Source: Alistipes senegalensis (GTDB lineage Bacteria > Bacteroidota > Bacteroidia > Bacteroidales > Rikenellaceae). From it: a stretch of DNA of 64,000 nucleotides. A model generated the notes under the pieces. That model searched no databases. It was given only the letters and a program-made list of their open reading frames with translations, and was not told the DNA's origin. Made by a program: the position numbers and the translations under genes. Location: contig JAMPDE010000002.1 in assembly GCA_023665825.1 (NCBI GenBank), positions 621,834-685,833 on the forward strand. The letters run 5' to 3'. Of the stretch, positions 1 through 7,242 are shown piece after piece. Within the stretch, counting starts at the first letter, position 1. The number at the start of each line of letters is the position of its first letter.

Positions 1-499
1 CGAGCAGATAAAAGTAATCGGAAAGGCGGTTCAGATAGGCCAGCGCCGTCGCATCGACCCCGTATTTCTGGTCGGCACGCAAGACGGCCCGTTCGGCCCG
101 ACGGCACACCGTGCGGCAAACGTGGCACAACGACACCGTTTCGTGCCCGCCCGGAACGGTAAACTTGTCGATCGGCGGCACAGTCGCCTGCATTGCGTCG
201 ATCCGCTGTTCCAGCCACGTTACCCAAGCCGGGTCCAGCGGTGCGACCTTTTCCGCACCGGTCTTTCCTTTTGCAAGCAAAGCCTCGACGGTCATCAACC
301 GCGAGAGCACACTCTGCAAATCGGCAACGAAATTTTCGGCAGAAGCGTCCGCCCGCAAACGATCCGTCAACAAAGCCACGAAAGCCGAAAGTTCATCGAC
401 CGCCCCATACGCTTCGACCCGTTCGTCGGTCTTGAAAACCCGTTCGCCCCCGATCAACGAGGTCGTCCCTTTATCTCCCGTGCGGGTGTATACTTTCAT
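1..499 (-). CDS. Cob(I)alamin adenosyltransferase, PduO type (3' end cut by window)
   Basis: Transfers the adenosyl group of ATP to cob(I)alamin to make coenzyme B12 in the cytoplasm. The N-terminus carries the family's glycine-rich ATP-binding stretch (TRTGDKGTTSLIGG, residues 4-17); further on are a PGG turn and a CRTVCRRAER helix typical of the active site. The frame is open to base 2, so the C-terminus (NRLSDYFYLL and beyond) lies outside the window; about 166 of an expected 180-190 residues are present. The start ATG overlaps the stop of the upstream gene as ATGA, so it is the third gene of a minus-strand operon behind a flavoprotein and a methyltransferase-like gene. Confidence 0.9.
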   Translation of the reverse strand, partial: MKVYTRTGDKGTTSLIGGERVFKTDERVEAYGAVDELSAFVALLTDRLRADASAENFVADLQSVLSRLMTVEALLAKGKTGAEKVAPLDPAWVTWLEQRIDAMQATVPPIDKFTVPGGHETVSLCHVCRTVCRRAERAVLRADQKYGVDATALAYLNRLSDYFYLL

Positions 500-1008
500 A
501 ATCGGAAATGTTGTTTCGGCAAATAATTGTTGAATATCAACAAGTAATCGCGGTTGTCTATCGTCGTCGAACGATGCTCGGCAATCAACCGCCGGCACAT
601 CGACCGCCACTTGGCGTCGATATACGGCGTCATCACGGCCACTGTCCGGCCATTTTCGGCTGCATCGCGCACCAGTGCGACCGCTTCCATTTCGGCGAGT
701 GCAGGCGTCACGACGCAGAACTCCCCTACTGCATGATTCAGGCCGAAAGAAGCATAACCGCAATGAATCGCCAGATTCTGCAACTGCACGGCACGTCGTC
801 GGGCAACTCCGGCCGACAAAAGGGCCTCGTAAAGCGTCCAATCGCCGGGCAACAGAGCCGACCGCATGAAAACGTGGCGCACCAAATCATAGACGAACGG
901 CGAATGCACCCCGTGCCCCCGAAAATAGCGGGCCCGCACCAACCGGTTCCGCAGGGTCGCTACCCTATCGGAAATCCGCAAATGCCATTTGAGTCCGCCG
1001 CTCCGCAT
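496..1008 (-). CDS. Pared-down methyltransferase-like protein (HGVHSPF family)
   Basis: 170 residues. The N-terminal HGVHSPFVYDLV motif and the C-terminal LPKQHFRL tail resemble a Bacteroidota family annotated as class I SAM-dependent methyltransferase, usually 220-260 residues long. Here the middle is short, and where the SAM-binding loop (GxGxG-like) is expected the sequence reads CGYASFGLNHAVGEF, with no clear glycine-rich loop. Catalysis is therefore doubtful. It lies 4 bp after the flavoprotein gene and overlaps the adenosyltransferase by ATGA, so it is probably translationally coupled. The family assignment comes from memory of the motif and is moderately sure; the function is unknown. 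Confidence 0.6.
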   Translation of the reverse strand: MRSGGLKWHLRISDRVATLRNRLVRARYFRGHGVHSPFVYDLVRHVFMRSALLPGDWTLYEALLSAGVARRRAVQLQNLAIHCGYASFGLNHAVGEFCVVTPALAEMEAVALVRDAAENGRTVAVMTPYIDAKWRSMCRRLIAEHRSTTIDNRDYLLIFNNYLPKQHFRL

Positions 1009-1012
1009 GGGG

Positions 1013-2302
1013 TTATTTTTTCAGCATACCAGCCAGCCGACCGGTCGAAAAAGCGATTTGCAGGTTATAGCCGCCCGTATTGGCATCGAGGTCGAGCACC
1101 TCGCCAGCGAAATAGAGCCCTTCGACCTTGCGCGACTGCATCGTATCGGGATTCACCTCCTCGCAACACACCCCGCCGGCCGTCGTAACGGCATACTCGA
1201 ACGGAGCGTAATCGACGATCGGGAACGTCCACCCTTTCAGCGTTTTAATCAAACGCGCAATCTGTTCTTCCGTAATTTTGTCGATGTACGTTTTCGAGTG
1301 GATGTCCAGCTCCTGCGCCAACGGCAAGACCATCGGACGCGGCACCAGTTTGCGCAACAATTCGGCGAAAAATTCCGTCGGAGCCAGTTCCGCCGTTTCG
1401 CGCGCGATGCGGTCGCGCAGAATCTCTTCGGTCAAAGCCGGTTTCAAATCAACGACGAGTTTCACTTTCCGGTCGTCGATCAACGCATCGACCGCATCGC
1501 GGCTCATGCGCAAGGCGACGGCCCCGTCGATACCCCGTTCCGAAAAGCCTAATTCACCGAACTCCTCGCGCACGGGCTCGTTGTCTATATATAAGGTAGC
1601 ACGGACATTACGCAACAGCAGTTTGTCGAGCTGTTTCACACGCGGATGCAACGAAACGAGCGGAGTCAACGACGGACGCAAAGGCTCGATAGTATGCCCC
1701 AAATCGGCCGCGAACGCATAACCGTCGCCCGTAGAACCGGTCGCCGGATACGACACGCCGCCCGTCGCGAGAATCACCTGCGCGCACTCCTCGCGCCGCT
1801 CGAAACCCCGTTTGTTGTAATAACGGACCCCGAAAATCCGGTCACCCAGCGTCATGATGCCGCTGACACGCGTATTATAGAGAATGCGGACGCCGTTGTC
1901 GACGCAATAATCGAGCAGCGCATTGGCCACATCCCACGCTTTGCCGCTTCGCGGGAAAACCCGCTCGCCGCGCTCGACATCGAGTTTCACGCCCCTGCGC
2001 TCGAAGAAACGCATGGTCATCCGGTTGTCGAACTCGGCGAAAGCCGGAGCGAAAAACGCCGCATTGACGCGCACCTGTTCCGCGAATTCTTCGGGCGGAC
2101 GGGCATTGGTCAGATTGCAACGGCCTTTTCCAGTAATACGCACTTTGCGGCCCGATTTCTCCATTTTTTCCAACAGCAACACACGTTTGCCATTGCGCGC
2201 CGCCGTTCCGGCCGCCATCATGCCCGCCGCTCCGGCCCCGACGACGATAACGTCGTACGGTTGCGGCTCGACGGATTGCAATTTCTCTTCCGACTGTTCC
2301 AT
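1013..2302 (-). CDS. HI0933-type NAD(P)/FAD-dependent oxidoreductase
   Basis: 429-residue flavoprotein. An N-terminal dinucleotide-binding fold is plain (VIVVGAGAAGMMAAG, near residues 19-33), followed by the family's GRCNLTN motif and a C-terminal FAGEVLDLDANTGGYNLQ segment that closes over FAD. This is the YhiN/HI0933 family, also called aminoacetone-oxidase-like or BaiN-like; its physiological substrate is not settled. It is first in a three-gene minus-strand operon, and a consensus -7 box lies 7 bp before the start codon, so the transcript has almost no leader. Confidence 0.9.
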   Translation of the reverse strand: MEQSEEKLQSVEPQPYDVIVVGAGAAGMMAAGTAARNGKRVLLLEKMEKSGRKVRITGKGRCNLTNARPPEEFAEQVRVNAAFFAPAFAEFDNRMTMRFFERRGVKLDVERGERVFPRSGKAWDVANALLDYCVDNGVRILYNTRVSGIMTLGDRIFGVRYYNKRGFERREECAQVILATGGVSYPATGSTGDGYAFAADLGHTIEPLRPSLTPLVSLHPRVKQLDKLLLRNVRATLYIDNEPVREEFGELGFSERGIDGAVALRMSRDAVDALIDDRKVKLVVDLKPALTEEILRDRIARETAELAPTEFFAELLRKLVPRPMVLPLAQELDIHSKTYIDKITEEQIARLIKTLKGWTFPIVDYAPFEYAVTTAGGVCCEEVNPDTMQSRKVEGLYFAGEVLDLDANTGGYNLQIAFSTGRLAGMLKK

Positions 2303-2308
2303 ACGAAC

Positions 2309-2317
2309 GCAAAGATA
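2309..2317 (-). promoter_or_regulatory. Bacteroidota -7 promoter box
   Basis: TATCTTTGC on the minus strand, a perfect match to the TAnnTTTG consensus, immediately before the HI0933-type gene. Confidence 0.75.
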
Positions 2318-2318
2318 C

Positions 2319-2352
2319 GAAAAAAACAGGAACCCGTGAATGAGTTCCTGCC
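2319..2352 (-). terminator. Rho-independent terminator after the small hypothetical gene
   Basis: Arms CAGGAAC and GTTCCTG (2327-2333 and 2344-2350), followed on the minus strand by a run of T. It ends the LRR lipoprotein/small-protein transcript just before the next promoter. Confidence 0.7.
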
Positions 2353-2368
2353 GAAGTAGATAGGTGAT

Positions 2369-2656
2369 TTATATGATGACTGGATTGCCATTCCTTTTCC
2401 AATAAACTTGTTTAATGAAATCCGCTTTTTGAGTGCCGCTATAGAATTTTGAGGCATATTTATGGGCACCTCTTACCACAGTGTACATGCCTATTTCTTT
2501 GGCAAGGGGAGATAGCCCTGCTTTGTAATAATTGTTGTTTGTTCGCGTATTGATGCTTTTTGCTAATTCATACATACTACATTTTGCATTGCTTAATACG
2601 CATTTTTCTGCAATGTCAATTGTAATTTCATAAACGTTATTTGGGAACTTGCTCAT
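2369..2656 (-). CDS. Small hypothetical protein, 95 aa
   Basis: Soluble, mildly basic, rich in Lys, Asn and Tyr, with no signal peptide or membrane segment. I recognise no family. The stretch SMYELAKSINTRTNNNYYKAGLSPLAKEIGM could hold a small helix-turn-helix, but this is a guess. It begins 30 bp after the LRR lipoprotein stop and ends before a terminator, so it is probably the second gene of that transcript. It is clearly richer in A+T than the surrounding core genes, as is the LRR gene, which suggests the pair arrived together. Confidence 0.55.
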   Translation of the reverse strand: MSKFPNNVYEITIDIAEKCVLSNAKCSMYELAKSINTRTNNNYYKAGLSPLAKEIGMYTVVRGAHKYASKFYSGTQKADFIKQVYWKRNGNPVII

Positions 2657-2686
2657 GATAAAATAATTTTTAGTTAATAAATAGGG

Positions 2687-3736
2687 TTAAAATTCCATTT
2701 CGACGATATTGCTAAATTTTTTCCATGTTGTGGCAGATTTATATGTTTCAGCCATACCGACGGGAACATATAAGGTTGCGGCATAATTAAAGGCGTCGCC
2801 ATCAGGGTTATTTTCGCCTTTAATTGTATAAACAATCGGCGGGACGGTGGCCTTACAATAAATTGCAGTCACGTTGCTACAATTCATAAAAGCTGTTTTG
2901 TGGAATTCCTTTATGCTTTGCGGAAACGTTATGCTGGTCAAGCTTTTACAATCGTAAAAAGTATACTTATCGATTCGCGTCACTCCTTGCGGGATCACCA
3001 ATTCTCCGGTCAGGCTGTTGCAACCATAAAAAGCTCTTTGTCCGATTGATGTCACTTCTTGCGGGATCGTTACACTGGTCAGACTGCGGCAAGACTGAAA
3101 AGTACAGCGTTCGATTTTTGTCACTCCTTGCGGAATCACCAAATCGCCAGTCAGACCTTTGCAACCAGAAAAAGCAAACTCACCGATTTCCGTCACTCCT
3201 TTCGGAATTACCAAATCGCCTGTCAGGCTGCTACAACCAGAAAAAGCAAACTTACCGATTGATATCAAGTTTTTCGGAAGCACCATACTGGTCAGGCTGC
3301 CACAATCCCAAAAAGCACTGCTCCCGATTGATGTAAAGTTTTTTGGGAACACAACGCTGGTCAAGCCGCTGCATCTATAAAACCCATAGATTAATGTCAA
3401 GTTTTTCGGTAATCTGACAGCCGTCAAGGATGTTTTTCCCTCGAAATTCAAATGACTGAAAGCGTCCAAATCGACATTTTCCATATCCAGCACGGCGAGA
3501 TTGGGAAGATTTTCGCGCAGTGCGGTGATGTCATAGCCATTCAAATTGCCCTTGACGGTCAATTCGGTAATAGCTTCCTCGTCGAATTGGGCCAGCAATT
3601 CGGCGAGTGTGCCGGGCGTTTCGACCGTAATGGTCGGACCGTCGACGAGTTGCGGAAAGTTGTCGAACTCCTCCGCATCCTTGCTGCAGGCTGCGACAAG
3701 CGTTGCGGCAGACAGCAAAAGAAATAAATTCTTCAT
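2687..3736 (-). CDS. BspA-type leucine-rich-repeat lipoprotein
   Basis: 349 residues. A lipoprotein signal peptide ends at LVAAC (lipid anchor on Cys17), so the protein should be exported and lipid-anchored, probably in the outer membrane. From about residue 95 to 300 there are at least eight LRR_5/BspA repeats of roughly 23 residues, pattern SLTSVVIPKGVTSIGEYAFSGC. The C-terminus has the usual capping segment (LYVPVGMAETYKSATTWKKFSNI). Such proteins are linked to adhesion or surface recognition. The repeats are also near-identical in DNA (about 3110-3300), so copy number could change by recombination. It has an unusually long 5' leader and is followed by a small hypothetical gene. Confidence 0.88.
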   Translation of the reverse strand: MKNLFLLLSAATLVAACSKDAEEFDNFPQLVDGPTITVETPGTLAELLAQFDEEAITELTVKGNLNGYDITALRENLPNLAVLDMENVDLDAFSHLNFEGKTSLTAVRLPKNLTLIYGFYRCSGLTSVVFPKNFTSIGSSAFWDCGSLTSMVLPKNLISIGKFAFSGCSSLTGDLVIPKGVTEIGEFAFSGCKGLTGDLVIPQGVTKIERCTFQSCRSLTSVTIPQEVTSIGQRAFYGCNSLTGELVIPQGVTRIDKYTFYDCKSLTSITFPQSIKEFHKTAFMNCSNVTAIYCKATVPPIVYTIKGENNPDGDAFNYAATLYVPVGMAETYKSATTWKKFSNIVEMEF

Positions 3737-4037
3737 AATTTGTTGGGTTTTGGCCGCTGCCCCGATCCCCCGACAGCGATTTCCTTAACCGTGTAAAAGA
3801 AAGTGTGGGATCGTTTGTCTATCTGAACGATGGTTGTGGTAAGACCCGAACACAAATAAACAATACCCCACACACTTGTAGGGGCGATGCCAGCGAGGCC
3901 GACATGCCGATACAAGTGATGAGTGCGTTGTTCACCTTGTGTTCTTGAAAATTACCACATTTTCGTTCAAGGATGAAGCAAAACACTTTCATCATGATAT
4001 ATGTCAATCCTCCTCGCGGAGGACAAGGGCAAAGATA
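3737..4037 (-). promoter_or_regulatory. Promoter and long structured 5' leader of the LRR lipoprotein gene
   Basis: A consensus TATCTTTGC box lies at 4029-4037 (minus strand), so transcription should begin near 4022, about 290 nt before the LRR start codon. The leader holds a hairpin at its 5' end (TCCTC/GAGGA, 4009-4025), a second at 3943-3972 (TTCTTGAA against TTCAAGGA), and a large nested one at 3848-3944 whose pairs are GAACACAA/TTGTGTTC, AACAA/TTGTT and CACTTGTA/TACAAGTG. I do not recognise a known riboswitch. No convincing peptide is encoded. Confidence 0.55.
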
Positions 4038-4127
4038 CGAAAAGTCGCACAATCGCCCGATGCGGCGAAAGAATTTTTCATTTTGCCGCTCCCCTTTTTT
4101 CTTTTATCGCTATCTTTAACTTCGTTT

Positions 4128-4193
4128 TAGATACTGCGTCTCGGCAAAATCAAGTTATCACTTGCTTCTGCGCTCGACTTTTCGTATCTTTGC
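4128..4193 (+). promoter_or_regulatory. nusB promoter within a hairpin repeat unit
   Basis: TATCTTTGC at 4185-4193 is a consensus -7 box. It is the end of a longer unit: AGATACTGCG, CTCGGCAAAATCAAG, a hairpin (CAAGT near 4151, ACTTG near 4159), GCGCTCG, then the box. The same order occurs at 56283-56352, so this looks like a dispersed promoter-bearing repeat. Confidence 0.6.
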
Positions 4194-4248
4194 GCACGAA
4201 AAAACGGACCGCTCCCGCAAAGAGGTCGATAAACGTTCTGAAAAGACT

Positions 4249-5184
4249 ATGTTAAGCAGAAGATTACTTCGTATAAAGGTTCTCAAAGCCCTGTTCGCCC
4301 ACATCCAATCGGGCGCCGAAAATGCGGCGGCATCGGAAAAGAATCTGATGACCTCCGTCGACAAGGCCTACGACCTCTATTTCCAGATGCTGACCCTGCC
4401 GGTCGAACTGGCCGAATACGCCCGCAGCCGACAAGAGCTGGCCCGGCAGAAGAAGCTGCCCACCTACGAAGACCTGCATCCCAACACCCGTTTCGTAGAC
4501 AATGCCATCATCCGGCTGATTGCCGAAAGCGACTCGGTGAACGACCCCGTCGCCGCCCGCAAACTGGGGTGGAAACAGAACCCCGACTTCATTCGCACGC
4601 TCTACACGCAACTCTGCGAAACCGATTACTATCGCGAATACATGCAGCAGCCGGTCGGTTCGTTCGACGCCGACCGGAAATTCCTGATGACCTTTTTCGA
4701 GCGGATGCAAGAGTGCGAAGCACTGGACGAAGCGCTGGAAGAACAGTCGGTCATGTGGTGCGACGACGTGCCGTTCGTCGTCATCATGATTCTGCGCACG
4801 CTGGACAATGCGCGGCAGTCCCATCGAGAACTGAAAGTCGCCCCGAAATTTAAGAGCGAAGAAGACCCCGCGTTCGTCCGAACGCTTTTCGAGCACACGC
4901 TGTTGCGCTACGACACCTACCAGAACTATATCGAGAAATTCACGGCCAACTGGGACATCGAACGCATCGTGTTCATGGACAATCTGATCATCGCGACGGC
5001 TATGGCCGAACTGACCTCGTTTCCGTCGATTCCGGTCAAGGTGACGCTCGACGAATTCATCGAAATCTCGAAATACTACTCCACGCCGGGCAGCAGCACG
5101 TTCATCAACGGCGTACTGGACAAGGCGATAGACACGCTGACAGCCGAAGGACTTATCCAGAAAACGGGACGCGGCCTGCTATGA
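4249..5184 (+). CDS. nusB: Transcription antitermination factor NusB
   Basis: 311 residues. NusB binds the boxA element of rRNA leader transcripts with NusE and supports antitermination. The canonical NusB fold is the C-terminal part (about residues 190-305; NWDIERIVFMDNLIIATAMAEL and VTLDEFIEISKYYSTPGSSTFINGVLDKA). The long N-terminal extension is normal for Bacteroidota NusB. I chose the ATG at 4249 because the start MLSRRLLRIKVLKALF is the family's usual N-terminus; an upstream in-frame ATG at 4162 would precede the promoter. The stop overlaps the next start (ATGA), so the DUF1573 gene is coupled. Confidence 0.93.
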   Translation: MLSRRLLRIKVLKALFAHIQSGAENAAASEKNLMTSVDKAYDLYFQMLTLPVELAEYARSRQELARQKKLPTYEDLHPNTRFVDNAIIRLIAESDSVNDPVAARKLGWKQNPDFIRTLYTQLCETDYYREYMQQPVGSFDADRKFLMTFFERMQECEALDEALEEQSVMWCDDVPFVVIMILRTLDNARQSHRELKVAPKFKSEEDPAFVRTLFEHTLLRYDTYQNYIEKFTANWDIERIVFMDNLIIATAMAELTSFPSIPVKVTLDEFIEISKYYSTPGSSTFINGVLDKAIDTLTAEGLIQKTGRGLL

Positions 5185-5648
5185 CACCGCTCCGCGACCG
5201 ATTCCGCCGAACGACCGCTACCCTGCTGTCGTTCGTGTTGGCGTATGCGTCGGTCGCCTGCACCTCGCGCACGACGCAAAGCCCGATTCGCAAACCCCTG
5301 ACGAAAATCGAAAAAGGCCGAATCATCCGGCTGACCGGCCGAACGATGGAAACGGGCGGTTCGGATACCGTTCGTTTCGGACATCTTCATTCGGGCGAAA
5401 TCGCCGTCCTGCAACTTTGGATTGCCAACTGCACCGCCCGTCCGCTCGTGCTCGCCGACTACCGGCGCAGCTGCGGATGCACGACGCTGGAGTTTGACAA
5501 TCAGCCAGTTCGGCCGGGTGAAGCGCAATCCGTATCGCTCACGTTCGATTCGCGCGGAGAGCGGGGCTGGCAACTCAAAACGCTCGACCTCCTGCCCGCC
5601 GGAACGGAGCGCCCGTTCCGGCTCTTCGTCGAAGCCGACGTCGAATGA
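5181..5648 (+). CDS. DUF1573 lipoprotein
   Basis: 155 residues. An N-terminal hydrophobic segment ends in VAC (Cys27), giving a likely lipoprotein. The rest is one DUF1573 immunoglobulin-like domain, recognisable by FGHLHSGE, the SCGCTT motif and the PGE...V..TFDSRGERG strand. Function is not known; family members are periplasmic or outer-membrane proteins common in Bacteroidota. The gene overlaps nusB by 4 bp and precedes yajC, the usual Bacteroidales order. A second DUF1573 gene is at 14798-15265. Confidence 0.85.
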   Translation: MTPLRDRFRRTTATLLSFVLAYASVACTSRTTQSPIRKPLTKIEKGRIIRLTGRTMETGGSDTVRFGHLHSGEIAVLQLWIANCTARPLVLADYRRSCGCTTLEFDNQPVRPGEAQSVSLTFDSRGERGWQLKTLDLLPAGTERPFRLFVEADVE

Positions 5649-5673
5649 CGTTTGCAGATTCCGCAAGAATCGC

Positions 5674-5681
5674 TATCTTTG
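5674..5681 (+). promoter_or_regulatory. -7 promoter box before yajC
   Basis: TATCTTTG about 90 bp before yajC, suggesting an internal promoter in addition to read-through from nusB. Confidence 0.5.
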
Positions 5682-5768
5682 TCAAGAAGATTCGCGCAGG
5701 CGGCATTCCCGGCGAAACCGGTTCGCATGCCTGCAAAACGGAAAAACACAAACCAACTTAATAAAATT

Positions 5769-6086
5769 ATGATTCATTTTCTTCAAGAACCGCCCCAACC
5801 GGGTTTCATGCAGCAATACAGCATGCTGATCATGATCGGTCTGATGGTACTGGTATTTTGGCTGTTGATGTGGCGTCCCGAAGCAAAACGCCGCAAACAG
5901 ATGCAAACTTTCCGCGACGGACTGAAAAAAGGCGACAAAATCATCACGGCCGGCGGCATCTACGGCGTAGTCAAAGAGGTGAAAGAGACCACGCTGCTGA
6001 TTGAAGTGGACGGCAACGTCACGCTGCGCATCGACAAGAACATGGTCGTAGCCGACACCAGCGACCTGCAACAACCGCAGAAATAA
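5769..6086 (+). CDS. yajC: Preprotein translocase subunit YajC
   Basis: 105 residues. A single inner-membrane span (MLIMIGLMVLVFWLLMWRP, about residues 19-37) is followed by RPEAKRRKQMQ and a small cytoplasmic domain (GDKIITAGGIYGVVKEV), the YajC signature. It is the accessory subunit of the SecDF-YajC complex that assists SecYEG. Start choice: the ATG at 5769 gives the normal length, while upstream in-frame starts add a basic, non-conserved tail. The stop overlaps the next ATG as TAATG. Confidence 0.95.
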   Translation: MIHFLQEPPQPGFMQQYSMLIMIGLMVLVFWLLMWRPEAKRRKQMQTFRDGLKKGDKIITAGGIYGVVKEVKETTLLIEVDGNVTLRIDKNMVVADTSDLQQPQK

Positions 6087-6331
6087 TGCAGACGATCAAA
6101 TATCCCTGTGTCGGCACCTGCTCGCGGCAAGTGGAAATCGAGCTGGAAGAGGGCATTATCCGCAGCGTATCGTTCACGGGCGGTTGTCACGGCAACACAC
6201 AAGGAATCGGAGCCCTCGTGCGCGGCATGAAAGCGGAAGAAGCCATTGCCCGATTGGAGGGAATCGACTGTCACGGCAAAGGCACATCTTGCCCCGACCA
6301 GTTGGCCAAAGCGCTCAAAACCGCGTTGTAA
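6086..6331 (+). CDS. TSCPD domain protein
   Basis: 81 residues, the length of the stand-alone TIGR03905 family. It has the eponymous GTSCPDQLAKAL motif near the C-terminus, an N-terminal VGTCSRQ and a central GGCHGNTQGI. The conserved Cys residues suggest metal binding. TSCPD domains also occur at the end of some ribonucleotide reductases; the single-domain form has no established role. It shares one base with the yajC stop, so it is co-translated. Confidence 0.85.
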   Translation: MQTIKYPCVGTCSRQVEIELEEGIIRSVSFTGGCHGNTQGIGALVRGMKAEEAIARLEGIDCHGKGTSCPDQLAKALKTAL

Positions 6332-6398
6332 TCGCGTTCCGACAAGTCGGGAACGGATTTTGCATGGAACTTTTCGTTAAACCAATACGGAAAGTTCC

Positions 6399-6656
6399 AT
6401 GTATTATCTTTGGTATCTTTTATTGGGCTTGGCGGCCGGATGGATCGCCAACCTCATCGTCAAAGGGAGCGGCTCCGGCCTGCTCGTGAATCTGATCGTC
6501 GGCATCATCGGCAGTATCTTGGGCGGATGGATCTTCTCGCTCATCGGGCTGGCTCCGGTCGGCACGTTGGGCAGTCTGGCGACGGCTATCGTCGGGGCCA
6601 TCATCCTGCTCTGGATCGTTTCGATGATCAACCGGCGCAAAGTGCGGAACGTCTGA
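6399..6656 (+). CDS. GlsB/YeaQ/YmgE-family membrane protein
   Basis: 85 residues with three hydrophobic spans and the glycine-rich pattern of the transglycosylase-associated protein family (LGLAAGWIANLIVKG, LIVGIIGSILGGWIF, ATAIVGAIILLWIV). These small inner-membrane proteins are stress-associated; no enzymatic role is established. It ends 12 bp before a strong terminator and is the last gene of the plus-strand run. Confidence 0.88.
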   Translation: MYYLWYLLLGLAAGWIANLIVKGSGSGLLVNLIVGIIGSILGGWIFSLIGLAPVGTLGSLATAIVGAIILLWIVSMINRRKVRNV

Positions 6657-6667
6657 CCGTTCCGACT

Positions 6668-6707
6668 AAAAAAGCGAGGTCGTTCTTGTAACGACCTCGC
6701 TTTTTTT
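6668..6707. terminator. Bidirectional rho-independent terminator
   Basis: A perfect 12-bp stem (AGCGAGGTCGTT/AACGACCTCGCT) flanked by A and T runs on both sides. It serves the GlsB gene on the plus strand and tRNA-Gln on the minus strand. Confidence 0.92.
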
Positions 6708-6710
6708 GCG

Positions 6711-6781
6711 TTGAGCTGCCGGGACTCGAACCCAGAACGACAGAACCAAAATCTGCTGTGTTACCATTACACCACAGCTCA
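6711..6781 (-). tRNA. tRNA-Gln (TTG anticodon)
   Basis: 71 nt on the minus strand. The acceptor stem TGAGCTG/CAGCTCA pairs perfectly, the anticodon loop gives TTG, and the T loop contains GGTTCGAAC. The 3' CCA is not encoded. Confidence 0.95.
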
Positions 6782-6801
6782 ATCACGCGCTCGAAAGCGT
6801 G

Positions 6802-6810
6802 GCAAAGATA
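6802..6810 (-). promoter_or_regulatory. -7 promoter box of tRNA-Gln
   Basis: TATCTTTGC on the minus strand, 21 bp before the tRNA 5' end. Confidence 0.75.
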
Positions 6811-6853
6811 ACAAAAAATCGGCAATCCGCAACTCTTCGCGCAGAAAAAACCG

Positions 6854-7234
6854 CTATCGGACTTTCGACAGGAAGCGTGCCCGATCCACGACATAACGGA
6901 CATGCTCGCCCTCGCCGATGATGCCGTCCGCATCGCGGGCCTCGACCCGAAAAACCAATTTCCGCCCGTCCGCTTCGGCCAACACGGCCGCCGCCGTAAT
7001 CTCGGCGCCCAGCCCCGACGGTTTGCTATGCGTGACGTGCATTGCGGCACCGACCGTCGTCTGCCCGTCGGCAAGGTGTTCCGCCACCGCTTTCATCGCG
7101 GCATTCTCCATCAAGGCCACCATCGCCGGAGTAGCGAATACGGGCAAATCACCCGATCCCATAGCCGATGCCGTGTTTCCGGCGTCGACCACCGTCGTAC
7201 TGTTTGCGGACAATCCCGCTGTCAATCGTTCCAT
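6854..7234 (-). CDS. FlK-like hot-dog thioesterase family protein
   Basis: 126 residues forming one hot-dog fold. The conserved line VVDAGNTASAMGSGDLPVFATPAMVALMENAA and the later VGAAMHVTHSKPSGLG and RVEARDADGIIGEGEHVR match the fluoroacetyl-CoA-thioesterase-like family common in Bacteroidales; the natural substrate is unknown. The start at 7234 was chosen because upstream codons in the frame run back into the nuclease gene and are not conserved. It starts 8 bp after the nuclease stop, so it is likely the last gene of that transcript. Confidence 0.85.
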   Translation of the reverse strand: MERLTAGLSANSTTVVDAGNTASAMGSGDLPVFATPAMVALMENAAMKAVAEHLADGQTTVGAAMHVTHSKPSGLGAEITAAAVLAEADGRKLVFRVEARDADGIIGEGEHVRYVVDRARFLSKVR

Positions 7235-7242
7235 CTTATCGC

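Noticed and set aside
2973-3340. Regular repeats that could be mistaken for a CRISPR array
   Set aside because: They are in frame and encode BspA leucine-rich repeats; spacing is 69-72 bp and there are no unique spacers.
3848-3944. Known riboswitch (cobalamin, TPP, SAM) in the LRR leader
   Set aside because: None of the conserved boxes could be found, and the downstream gene is not a metabolic or transport gene.
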